Assembly (NCBI GenBank): GCA_937924775.1
Contig: CALDUT010000011.1
Coordinates: 124,001 to 188,000, forward strand
Reading direction: 5' to 3'
DNA from: an uncultured Gemmata sp.
GTDB taxonomy: Bacteria > Planctomycetota > Planctomycetia > Gemmatales > Gemmataceae
Length of the DNA: 64,000 nt
Part shown: one piece after another, positions 16,968 to 24,986 of the stretch
Position numbering within the stretch: position 1 is the stretch's first letter
How the letters are laid out: every line of letters starts with the position of its first letter
Notes under the pieces: generated by a model
Seen by the model: the letters and a program-made list of their open reading frames with translations, nothing else
Told to the model about the DNA's origin: nothing
Databases searched by the model: none
Program-made: the position numbers and the translations under genes

Positions 16968-18838
16968 GCGGTTTGCGGCAGAGAAGAGGGGGGAAGGGGT
17001 GAAGCGGCCAGGCGGGTCGGCTCCGCCGCCGCGGTCAGGCGTTCGGTAATACTTTGTTCTAATTGGCGGAGGGTTTCCGGCACACGCCGCAGCACCTGTT
17101 GCAGTTTCTCCAAGGACGTTCCGCCTGTCGCAGGCCATTGGGTGAGCCACTCCGCCAGGGGTGTGCCCAGGGTGGCGGTGAGGAGGGCTTCCCGTTGGTT
17201 CCGCAGCCGCTGCCGCGCTTGTTCGACCAATCCGCGGACCACCAGTTCGGCCAGTTGGTGCGTCAGCGCAACACCCACGGGAATCAGCAGCAACAGCCAG
17301 CCTGGCGGCCAGGTGAAGTAGATGACCCCGGCGATGATCGCGGCATCGAGGGCGAATTTCCCGCCGCGGAGGCTGGACAGGACCACGGGGTTCTTTTCCC
17401 AGCGGGTGATCAGGGTTTGCCCGGCGGCTTCAAGCTCGTCCATTTCCTTCAGCTCGAAGGTGCGCCACGCGGCCGCGAAGCGATCACGGGCCTGTGGGGC
17501 CAATTCTCCCTCGAAGCGGGTGGCGATTTGTTTCCAGAGCGGGTGAACGCTGGAGTTCCGTAGAGCTTCCGCCTGGAGACGGTCAAGCCAGCTTTGGAAC
17601 GACTCCTCCACGACCGTTTTCTCGCGCAAACTCAGCACCTCCGGACGCACCAACAGACCATACAGAGAATCGCGTAGCCACCGGTACGGCCAACGTAAGA
17701 CGCCCAGCATGTGGCTGAGAATCCGGCCAGCTCCGGGCAGCTCGAGCAGGTCCATCAGTCGCTCGGCGTAAGTGTCCAGGCGGCGGAATCGTTCGCCCGT
17801 GAGAAATTCGCGGCGGTAGCGCTCGTGGAAATCGCGTTGTGCGGCACTGACCACGGCCTTCCATGCGTCGAGTTGGGCCAGGTCGCTGCGAGCGACGTTC
17901 AGCAAACCCTCTCCCGCACTATTGAGGTAGCGCAGAGCGTTGCGGACCGTGCGCTGCCGGGTTTCTTCGTCCACCTCGCACACTGCCCGAACGTGTTGCA
18001 GCAGCGGTTCGCGGTACTTGGCTCCGGCTCCCCCCGGGTCGTGGCGTTGCTCGGCGGTCAGTTGTGGCAGGGGCACCACCGCGATGGGGGGAATCATTCC
18101 GGCGGGCCGGGGGGGCAATGGCCGGAGAACTTCCTGGCGGAAATGCTCTATCAACGCCGGCGCATCGGCTGGCCGCATCTTTGTGAGAACCGCGACAATC
18201 GCCTTGCCAGCGTTTACCAATAGATGCAGGAATTGCGTGGGTACGGCATCGTTGTAGCGTTCGTCGCTGGCGACATAGACGATGACATCGGCCAGGGCGG
18301 CGACTTCGAGCAGGCGGTTTTCATAATTCTCCGCGGCCCAGGTCGTCATATCGGGGCAATCCCAAATGACGCAATCCGCCAATGGGTGCGGGGCTTCCCC
18401 CGCCGTCGGCTGCGGGGGAAGGCGTTTCACCTGGTAGATGTCTTGGTCGGTGTTGGCCGGTGGATTGTCGCTGACGCGATGCAGCGGCCCGAGAAAGCCG
18501 ATGGAACTGGGCCAGGGCAGGCTCGGGCCAGGGGGGACAAACGCAGTCGGGTGGCGGGTGTAGCCCGCTTGGGGGTTGGTTTCTGCGACGACTGCGCCGG
18601 CCAGAAAGTTCACCACGGTGCTTTTGCCGGTGCCCGCCCCGCCGACCACCGCGAGATGCAGCGGCCGGGCCGGTTGTCCTTCCAGAAATGGCCCCAGAAC
18701 GTTGCGTGTCAGGGCGCTGGCCAGGCGAAGACCCACGGCTTGGGCGTCCATGCCGGGCTGCCGGCGGCAGTGGTCTTCGAGCCAGTGGAAATCGTTAGCC
18801 AGTTGGCTGATGGCCAAGCGATGGTGCGTGGGTTCCAT
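16964..18838 (-). CDS. Membrane-associated GTPase (first of a pair), G4 altered
   Basis: 624 aa from ATG 18838. G1 is VVGGAGTGKSTVVNFLAG (near residue 64), G3 is VIWDCPDMTTW. The G4 position reads VLTKMRPAD instead of NKxD, so base specificity may be relaxed. A hydrophobic hairpin sits near residues 500-545 (IIAGVIYFTWPPG, LLLLIPVGVAL). Long helical stretches flank it. It is the partner of the gene that overlaps it by ATGA. Heterodimeric action at a membrane is inferred from gene coupling, not proven. Confidence 0.8.
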   Translation of the reverse strand: MEPTHHRLAISQLANDFHWLEDHCRRQPGMDAQAVGLRLASALTRNVLGPFLEGQPARPLHLAVVGGAGTGKSTVVNFLAGAVVAETNPQAGYTRHPTAFVPPGPSLPWPSSIGFLGPLHRVSDNPPANTDQDIYQVKRLPPQPTAGEAPHPLADCVIWDCPDMTTWAAENYENRLLEVAALADVIVYVASDERYNDAVPTQFLHLLVNAGKAIVAVLTKMRPADAPALIEHFRQEVLRPLPPRPAGMIPPIAVVPLPQLTAEQRHDPGGAGAKYREPLLQHVRAVCEVDEETRQRTVRNALRYLNSAGEGLLNVARSDLAQLDAWKAVVSAAQRDFHERYRREFLTGERFRRLDTYAERLMDLLELPGAGRILSHMLGVLRWPYRWLRDSLYGLLVRPEVLSLREKTVVEESFQSWLDRLQAEALRNSSVHPLWKQIATRFEGELAPQARDRFAAAWRTFELKEMDELEAAGQTLITRWEKNPVVLSSLRGGKFALDAAIIAGVIYFTWPPGWLLLLIPVGVALTHQLAELVVRGLVEQARQRLRNQREALLTATLGTPLAEWLTQWPATGGTSLEKLQQVLRRVPETLRQLEQSITERLTAAAEPTRLAASPLPPSSLPQTA

Positions 18839-18906
18839 GGGTGTATTATTCCAAAAACCTTGACGGTTGACAGAGCCTGCCCGCACGGCGGACGGCGTAC
18901 CAGTCG

Positions 18907-19998
18907 TCACGACCGGAAGGCGCTTTGCCGCGCTTCTGGCGGCGGGCGCATCAGGGCGAAGGCGTCCCCAGCCACCCGGGGGGGGCGTTGCAGCAGCAGA
19001 TCAGTCACCAGTTGGGCCGTGCCAATCGACAGTTGCACCCCCGCGCGGAAATGCCCGGTAGCGACCACGATCGACTCTCGCCCTGGGATGGGGCCAATAT
19101 ACGGCCAACCATCACCACTGCCCGGCCGCAGACCGGCCCACGCCTGCTCCACGGTGGCCTGCTTCAGGCTTGGGACCAGACGCTGAGCAAAGGCCACCAA
19201 TTCCGCGATGGCTGAGTGGGTCGTTTCTTTCACAAAGCCCGCCTCCGGTTCTTCGGTGGAACCGACCAGCGTCAGGCCATCGCCGCGGGGCACCAAATAC
19301 CGCTTACCAACCATCAGAATGCGGGAACAGCTCGACCCGCGCAACAAGGCGATTTGCCCCCGCACCGGGCCAACCGCGGGCAAGGGCCACAACCGGCCCA
19401 GCACTTCGTTCGTCCAAGCCCCCGCGGCGACCACATAACGCCCGGCCACAAAGTCCCGCCGTTCGAACCAATCCGCGGGTATGGTCGTATGCGGATGCAA
19501 CGTCACCCCGCGGCGCTGACAGGCCGCGATCAGTGCCCGCAGATGCCACGGGTTACGCACCTGGGCACACCCCGGCAATAGATACGGCTCCCCGGGCAGT
19601 TCCCCAAGCGGTTCAAGCTGTCGGGCGGCCGCCAGGGAGAGACGTTCGAAGGCAATGCCTTCAGCCGCCCACAGGGCCGGGACGTCGGCATCGCCAGGGG
19701 CGAGAAACTCGATGCCGCCGCAGCGGCGGTAGCCGTTGTCCAGGCCTGTCAGCTCTTGCAGCTCGGCACTCAGACGCGGGAATTGTTGGGCCCCTAGGCC
19801 GCGGAGGCAGTCGAGGGGAGACGCCGCTTGCGCCGGGTTGCCCGGCGGCAGAATCCCCGCGCCGGCCCACGACGCTTCCCGGCCCAACTCTCCCCGATCG
19901 TACACAGCTACCGCCAACCCCTCGTGCGCTAAATAATAAGCACACGTCAGACCAATAATTCCACCACCCACAATCGCCACATCGGGATACTGTGCCAT
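18907..19998 (-). CDS. thiO: FAD-dependent amine oxidase, glycine oxidase ThiO type
   Basis: 363 aa from ATG 19998. It has an N-terminal FAD dinucleotide site VAIVGGGIIGLTCAYYLA with the downstream acid in YDRGELG, then EASWAGAGILPPGNP, typical of ThiO/DadA-family enzymes. Near the end WAGLRPGSGDGWPYIGP and VVATGHFRAGVQLSIGTAQ match the ThiO signature that closes the FAD site. ThiO oxidises glycine to iminoglycine for the thiazole ring of thiamine. No other thi gene is in the window and no TPP riboswitch motif was found upstream, so a related D-amino-acid or sarcosine oxidase remains possible. Confidence 0.8.
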   Translation of the reverse strand: MAQYPDVAIVGGGIIGLTCAYYLAHEGLAVAVYDRGELGREASWAGAGILPPGNPAQAASPLDCLRGLGAQQFPRLSAELQELTGLDNGYRRCGGIEFLAPGDADVPALWAAEGIAFERLSLAAARQLEPLGELPGEPYLLPGCAQVRNPWHLRALIAACQRRGVTLHPHTTIPADWFERRDFVAGRYVVAAGAWTNEVLGRLWPLPAVGPVRGQIALLRGSSCSRILMVGKRYLVPRGDGLTLVGSTEEPEAGFVKETTHSAIAELVAFAQRLVPSLKQATVEQAWAGLRPGSGDGWPYIGPIPGRESIVVATGHFRAGVQLSIGTAQLVTDLLLQRPPRVAGDAFALMRPPPEARQSAFRS

Positions 19999-20056
19999 GA
20001 AGTGATTGTAGACAAAAGTTGCGGCCGGACGCTCTCTCCTGTGAGCCCTTCCCAAC

Positions 20057-20097
20057 GCCGGCCCGACCAACCGAGGGGGGCGGGCCGGCTCTCGGTT
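20057..20097 (-). other. Interlocked inverted repeats 60 nt upstream of thiO (possible pseudoknot or switch)
   Basis: Two stems interlock within 41 nt. GCCGGCCCG (20057-20065) pairs perfectly with CGGGCCGGC (20081-20089). AACCGAG (20069-20075), inside that loop, pairs perfectly with CTCGGTT (20091-20097), outside it. The order is that of an H-type pseudoknot, or of two mutually exclusive hairpins. It lies in the 5' leader expected for thiO. The GC content makes chance pairing possible. Confidence 0.4.
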
Positions 20098-20190
20098 GAT
20101 GACGCAGCCTCACATGAATCGGCCCTCGTCGCGTACCGATGCCCACACGGATGAGACAACCCTCGGCGGCGGCCTGGGTGGCGTTGGCAG

Positions 20191-20206
20191 CTTCGGCTTA
20201 CCGAAG
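20191..20206 (-). terminator. Hairpin after the GT4 gene
   Basis: CTTCGG and CCGAAG form a perfect 6-bp stem with a 4-nt loop, about 30 nt past the stop of the last gene of the LPS cassette. No U-tract follows on the minus strand, so it may protect the 3' end rather than terminate. Confidence 0.35.
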
Positions 20207-20236
20207 GTCATTCACGCTGTGGACGAGATGGCCTTG

Positions 20237-21406
20237 TCAGGCCGCTTGTTTGGTTCGTCGCACGTCATGGAAAATACTCAGCAGAGCGTGATAATGATGT
20301 TCAAAAGTCCATTTTGCGGCGGCTTGCCGCGCGGCACTCGCCGCTTCCGCCCGGTACGCTGGATCGGTCAAGCGAACCAGGGCGGCGGCCAATTCCGGGG
20401 TCTGGTGCGGATCCGTGATGACCAACCCCTCCCGGGGCGGGCTGAGCAGCTCGCTGGCCCCGTTGTAGCGGGTGGTGATCACCGGTAGCCCGCAGGCCAA
20501 CGCCTCCAACACGACCAAGGAACACGGATCATAAAACGTCGGATGAACGAGAAAATCCGCGGCAAAATAGCAATCGCGGGGATCCGCGCGGTGACCCAGA
20601 AAACGCACCTGCGCCGCGATGCCCAACCGCCGGGCCCGTCGCTCATACCGGGCAAACTTCGGGTGCCCCACCACCACGAGTTGGAGCCGTTTTTCCCGCG
20701 GCACCAACGCCAGGGCATCAAGCAGCGGCGCCAGCCCTTTGAGCCGGTAGTTCATCGCCACAAACAGCCCCACCGGTTCGTCCGGCGTCACCTGCCAGCG
20801 TTGCCGTTCTTCGTGTCGGCGTTTCAACCGATCCTCGGCCACAAACCGCAACGGGTCGATGGCACTGCGCACCACGCGGATCGACTCGGGCGCAATCCCA
20901 TAAAACTGCTCGAAGTGCCGCTGCACCATGAAACTATTGACGACGATCAGCGGGCGATGATCGCCCAGGTACTGCCGACGCTCCAGCCAAGCGAACGACC
21001 ACGCCGCCGGATCGAGCCATTTGCCGATCGCGGCCAGTGTCCGCGAGAAGCGATCAGGGTATTTGTACAGATTGTGAACAGCACTGGCCGCGTGCAATCC
21101 CCCTTGCGGATACAGCACGTCCTGGCCCCAGGTTTTGTCGAACCCGATGCTGACATCGTGGCGGTGGTGCTGGAGGGCCTGCGCACAGGCGGCGGCGAAG
21201 CGCCACGGTCGCAAACAGCGTGGCCCCCGGGGGACGTCCACCCGGTGGTAGTGTGTCGCCGCGGGCAGGGCCCGAGCGTCCCAGCGGGCCGCGTACAGAT
21301 GCACGGCGTGGCCATCACGGGCCAGGCGACGGGCCAGGTCGGCGATGTACGTTTCTGCCCCGCCCCGCGCCGGTAATACGCTTTCGTAACACAGTGCAAT
21401 ATCCAT
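20237..21406 (-). CDS. Glycosyltransferase family 4, LPS-core type (WaaG-like)
   Basis: 389 aa. The start MDIALCYESVLPARGGAETY has the GGAE acceptor loop of WaaG-type GT4 enzymes. YGIAPESIRVVRSAIDPLRF is the inter-domain linker. EPVGLFVAMNYRLKGLAPLL and FVHPTFYDPCSLVVLEALAC contain the nucleotide-sugar site with the E-x7-E region. It transfers a sugar, probably glucose-like, onto the heptose core; this role is inferred from the neighbours waaF, hldE and a WaaP-like kinase. ATG 21406 overlaps the upstream TGA by one base (TGATG); a GTG codon earlier is also available. Confidence 0.88.
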   Translation of the reverse strand: MDIALCYESVLPARGGAETYIADLARRLARDGHAVHLYAARWDARALPAATHYHRVDVPRGPRCLRPWRFAAACAQALQHHRHDVSIGFDKTWGQDVLYPQGGLHAASAVHNLYKYPDRFSRTLAAIGKWLDPAAWSFAWLERRQYLGDHRPLIVVNSFMVQRHFEQFYGIAPESIRVVRSAIDPLRFVAEDRLKRRHEERQRWQVTPDEPVGLFVAMNYRLKGLAPLLDALALVPREKRLQLVVVGHPKFARYERRARRLGIAAQVRFLGHRADPRDCYFAADFLVHPTFYDPCSLVVLEALACGLPVITTRYNGASELLSPPREGLVITDPHQTPELAAALVRLTDPAYRAEAASAARQAAAKWTFEHHYHALLSIFHDVRRTKQAA

Positions 21407-22389
21407 CACGCGGCTCTCCGATGGTCACGCAGCCTCCCCCCGGTGTCTGGCTGGCGGCGACGATGCCGCTGATACAGCCCGGTTTTCCACCGCACCCACG
21501 GCACGATCCACTGCCGCGGTGCGCGGCCGGCCGGCCAGTGGGCCTGGTAGAACTTCCAGAAACGCAGCCGGTCGCGGGCAGTCACACCGCTGACATCCGA
21601 CGAAAACCACAACTGCGCCAAATCTTTCACCTGCCAGATCACCGCGGTCCGGGCATGCCGGGTCAGGCGGTGGAAGTCGATGAGCATCACCCGTTGCGTC
21701 CAATCCCCCGGGACTGCCCGCGTCAGGGCTTCGGGGATGTAGAAGTGGCACAGGTAGAAATCTTTGTGAAATACTGTACGAACATGCAATTCACGAGCCA
21801 AGCGGGCCAATTCCGCCACCAGGCCGCGCTTCCAGCGGAGAAACGACCGTGTCTCCAACCGCTCCGCCGCCAACGGGATGGCCTCATGGAGTGGGACCAT
21901 GCCGTGTAGTTCTTCCACCGCCAAAAAACTCTGTAACTTCCCCCAGGGGCCAACGAACTGCCCCGCGGCCACCGCTCGCGGCACGGGCAACCCCGCGGCC
22001 TGGGCCCAGCGCAACTTCAACCACTCCTGCAATCCCGGTGACCACGCGGCGTTGGGAAAGAGCGTGGCCAACCAGCCGCTCCACCACGGCAACCGGTAGT
22101 GCCGCTTCAGATAGACGCTCAGCGTATCGCCACCCTCCGTGAAGATTTTCCGCCCGATCGACCGCCCCTGTTTGCGGTGTTCGCGATCGGTCAGGGGTAG
22201 GTGCATGATGCGTTCGGGCCAGTTGTCTCCCGCGAAGCGATCCCAATCGGCCTGTTTGCGGAAAAGCCGCACGCCCCGGAGCAGTCGGGGCCAGAAGGCC
22301 GACACCGGATCGCCCGGTTCGGGAGTCAACCGCGTCAAGTGGGGCTGGCCCACGAAATTCGCGTTCATGCCCAATCCCAACAAACCCAT
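21406..22389 (-). CDS. Lipopolysaccharide core heptose kinase, WaaP-like
   Basis: 327 aa from ATG 22389 (ATG 22368 is an alternative). It belongs to the LPS kinase/InaA group with a protein-kinase-like fold. SVYLKRHYRLPWW holds the ATP-anchoring Lys; VFHKDFYLCHFYIPE is the catalytic loop with its Asp, matching the HRDxYxCHF loop of WaaP; VMLIDFHRLTR carries the metal-binding Asp. All three key residues are present, so it should be active. WaaP phosphorylates heptose in the LPS inner core. It sits between the tandem degenerate homologue and the GT4 gene. Confidence 0.85.
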   Translation of the reverse strand: MGLLGLGMNANFVGQPHLTRLTPEPGDPVSAFWPRLLRGVRLFRKQADWDRFAGDNWPERIMHLPLTDREHRKQGRSIGRKIFTEGGDTLSVYLKRHYRLPWWSGWLATLFPNAAWSPGLQEWLKLRWAQAAGLPVPRAVAAGQFVGPWGKLQSFLAVEELHGMVPLHEAIPLAAERLETRSFLRWKRGLVAELARLARELHVRTVFHKDFYLCHFYIPEALTRAVPGDWTQRVMLIDFHRLTRHARTAVIWQVKDLAQLWFSSDVSGVTARDRLRFWKFYQAHWPAGRAPRQWIVPWVRWKTGLYQRHRRRQPDTGGRLRDHRRAA

Positions 22390-22450
22390 CCGGGGGTAAA
22401 AACCTGTTCCAGCCGCTCTCAGCCGGCGCAACCTCCTGGAAAAGCCCGGT

Positions 22451-23935
22451 TCAGGCGGCTCCCAGGATGCGCAGCAGACGCCGCAGATCCCGCCGGCGAC
22501 GGCGCTGGTGAACCGCATGCACCAGGCGGACGGCCAACGGTGTCGTCAACGCCACGCCACTGTCATCCACAGCAAACGCGGTCGCGGGATCGACCACCAC
22601 CACGCCCGCATCGTGCAAACGCGTCAGATACTCCACCAGCAATCCGCGCAGGCGCTGCCGTTGCTTCGCTGTCGCCCAGGTCCACTGTTCCCGCACAGGG
22701 GAACCACGGACGGGCTCATAAAGTACGAACCATTCGGCCCAGCTACAGCCGACCCAGCGTTGCCCGAATGCCAGCAACCGCGGCGCGGCTAGTCCGTAGC
22801 GTTCCAGGTGAAACAAGACCCGTGCCGCGGTCGCTGCCGGCGACCGCCACGGCACCGCCCGCCACCATGCCCGCAGCCGGCCCCATGGGGCGAAAGCACG
22901 ACCCCGTACCAGAATTGCGGGGCGATGGCCCCACCAGAGCCGGGTTTCTCCCGACCGGTTGCGGCCGTTCTCCGGCGGACCATAAAACGGAGGGGCGATC
23001 ACCGGACGCGGCCACTGCGCGGCCACTTCGGGAATGGCACACACGGCTTCCCCCGCCAACCACACCAACCGCTGGGCCGTAGTGGCCGTCGCGGTCGGTA
23101 CCGGCGCCAGCCGTTGGTCGCGAATCGACCGGCGCTGGAGCAGCCGCTGCGCGCGCTGCTGAATTCGCGCCACATCAGAAATTTCACCATAGGCGTGAAG
23201 CACCCGCAGCCGTTGCCGCGGCGACGCGAGTTCCGCGGCCACCGACGCATGCAAGGCGGCGAGGGGTTCGATCCGTTGGGCTTGGGGCACTGTCTTCCGC
23301 TGCGTGGCGGGCCAATCGAGGAATGTGACCGTCAGACTGGCCCGATTCACCCAAACATGCTTGGCGCTCAGCGCAGGGGTGGTGAAACCCGCGGCATGAA
23401 CCGCGGCGAGGGCCTGGCCTAGCTGCGTGGCCAACCGGTAGCGCTCGGCGGAAGACAATTGGTGGTTGGCCAGCAGTTGGCGAAGTTCTACGGCCTGCGG
23501 AACTTCTTCAACCAAAAGAAACGCTCGCCCGCCGGCAGCTCCGAAGGCGGCCCAGCGCGGCGCGGGCAGTTGCTGGGCATGGAGTTGCTGGAGGATTTGC
23601 CCTTCGCGTTCGCAGCGGGACACGGCCCCAAATCCGGCCCACCAGTTGCGGAGCTTCTCCCGCCAGCTGACGACATGCTGCCGCTTCAGGTAGAAGGCGT
23701 GATGGGCGCCGGGTAGCTCGATCCGCACCACATGTCGATCGGGATGCCCGCTGACAATTTCGCCGGCCAGATCGAGAAAGGCGGCGGCCGTGGTCAACCC
23801 CAAGCGGCGGAACAACCCGCTGAACGCCGGATGGACGGTCAGGGTGCCGCCGGGTTCTCGCAGGGCCCAAAGCGGCTGAAACCGCACTTTGGGGGCTGCA
23901 GGCCGCTGGCAGAGCCGGTCGAGGTCAAGCCGCAT
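22451..23935 (-). CDS. Tandem degenerate LPS-kinase-like protein
   Basis: 494 aa from ATG 23935, which overlaps the waaF end by 11 bp. Two WaaP/InaA-like halves can be seen. The first (residues about 40-270) keeps the Lys strand (HAFYLKRQH) and a DFG-like Asp (VTFLDWPATQ), but its catalytic loop reads FTTPALSAKHVWVN with no HRD Asp. The second (about 320-490) has LHDAGVVVVDPATAFAVDD in the catalytic loop, but the following VALTTPLAVRL has no metal-binding Asp. Both halves look inactive or split their residues. The assignment is by eye. It lies beside an intact WaaP-like gene, suggesting a role as regulator or scaffold. Confidence 0.65.
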   Translation of the reverse strand: MRLDLDRLCQRPAAPKVRFQPLWALREPGGTLTVHPAFSGLFRRLGLTTAAAFLDLAGEIVSGHPDRHVVRIELPGAHHAFYLKRQHVVSWREKLRNWWAGFGAVSRCEREGQILQQLHAQQLPAPRWAAFGAAGGRAFLLVEEVPQAVELRQLLANHQLSSAERYRLATQLGQALAAVHAAGFTTPALSAKHVWVNRASLTVTFLDWPATQRKTVPQAQRIEPLAALHASVAAELASPRQRLRVLHAYGEISDVARIQQRAQRLLQRRSIRDQRLAPVPTATATTAQRLVWLAGEAVCAIPEVAAQWPRPVIAPPFYGPPENGRNRSGETRLWWGHRPAILVRGRAFAPWGRLRAWWRAVPWRSPAATAARVLFHLERYGLAAPRLLAFGQRWVGCSWAEWFVLYEPVRGSPVREQWTWATAKQRQRLRGLLVEYLTRLHDAGVVVVDPATAFAVDDSGVALTTPLAVRLVHAVHQRRRRRDLRRLLRILGAA

Positions 23936-24986
23936 GGGGCACCTCGCATCGCCCGGCCAACAGCCGCTGGGCGGCGGCATACACTTCCCCCGGCGTCAGT
24001 TCGCGCATGCAGCGGTGGTGGCCTTCGGGGCAGCGTCGCTGTTGGCATGGCCCGCACGGCAGGCGTTTTTGCAGTTGTATTTCCTGGGCGAAGTAGGTGT
24101 GCGTCCAGGCGATATGGGTGGGGCCAAAGAGCGACACCACCGGACGGTTGAACGCCGCGGCCAAGTGACGCGGGCCGCTATCGGTGGTGACAAGCAGATC
24201 GCAGCGTCGAACGATGGCTTTGGTCAAACCCAACGACAGCGGCTCCTCACTGAGGGGAAAGACATGCAGGCTGCGGCTGGCGTCGGCAATGTCGCGAGCC
24301 AGGGCTCGTTCCGCCGGCCCGCAAAGAACGACGATGCCACACTCCAGGCGCGTGGTGAGCAGGCGGGCCAATTGGGCGAAGTGATCGATGCTCCAATGTT
24401 TCGCTGCCCCGAAGGCCGCTCCGGGGTTGAAGGCGACCACCCGCGGGTAGCGCGCCAACAGGAATCGCTGCCAGACCCTATCGGCTGCGGCTTCGTCGGC
24501 GGGGGTGGTGAACAGTTCCAGGCGGTGGCCGGGGTCGGCGGTGCCCAAGGTGGTCGCCAGTCGGTTGTAGTCGTCGATGATCGGAGTAGGGACGAAGCGG
24601 CCGCGCGCGTCGGTTGCGGGCTGGAGGCGGTCGGTCAGGAGCCAGCCGCGGCCATAACGGGCAAATCCAATGCGGCGGCGGGCCCCTCCGAGGTAGGCGA
24701 TGAGGGCGGTGCGGAAAGAATTGGGGAAAAGCAGGGCAGCATCGACCGGTTTGGCACGCAAAGTGCTCACAACAGCCCGCCACCGTTGCTCCCGGGGGCC
24801 GCGTTTGTCAGCGAGAATTGTTTCCGCCAACCACGGGCTGCCGGTCAGCACGTCCGCGACATAGGGCTTGCACACCGCGACCAATTCAGCTTGCGGGAAC
24901 GTGTTGTACACCGCCCGCAACGCCGGCGTGGCCATCACCACGTCGCCCACCCAGTTGGGCAAAAACAGGGCTATGCGTCTCATCAT
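23925..24986 (-). CDS. waaF: ADP-heptose:LPS heptosyltransferase II
   Basis: 353 aa GT9 enzyme. It begins MMRRIALFLPNWVGDVVMAT, the N-W-x-G-D-x-x-M-A-T acceptor motif of WaaF. It continues with RRIGFARYGRGWLLTDRL and FNPGAAFGAAKHWSIDHFAQ, the ADP-heptose site. Near the end, LVTTDSGPRHLAAAFNRPVVSLFGPTHIAWTHTY (GPT motif) matches the family in full. It adds the second heptose of the LPS inner core at the cytoplasmic face. Its start overlaps the stop of hldE (ATGATG), so the pair is co-translated. Confidence 0.95.
   Translation of the reverse strand: MMRRIALFLPNWVGDVVMATPALRAVYNTFPQAELVAVCKPYVADVLTGSPWLAETILADKRGPREQRWRAVVSTLRAKPVDAALLFPNSFRTALIAYLGGARRRIGFARYGRGWLLTDRLQPATDARGRFVPTPIIDDYNRLATTLGTADPGHRLELFTTPADEAAADRVWQRFLLARYPRVVAFNPGAAFGAAKHWSIDHFAQLARLLTTRLECGIVVLCGPAERALARDIADASRSLHVFPLSEEPLSLGLTKAIVRRCDLLVTTDSGPRHLAAAFNRPVVSLFGPTHIAWTHTYFAQEIQLQKRLPCGPCQQRRCPEGHHRCMRELTPGEVYAAAQRLLAGRCEVPHAA

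Noticed and set aside
19999-20236. Possible TPP riboswitch upstream of thiO
   Set aside because: The conserved CTGAGA and other thi-box segments are not present on the minus strand; only the interlocked inverted repeats are seen.
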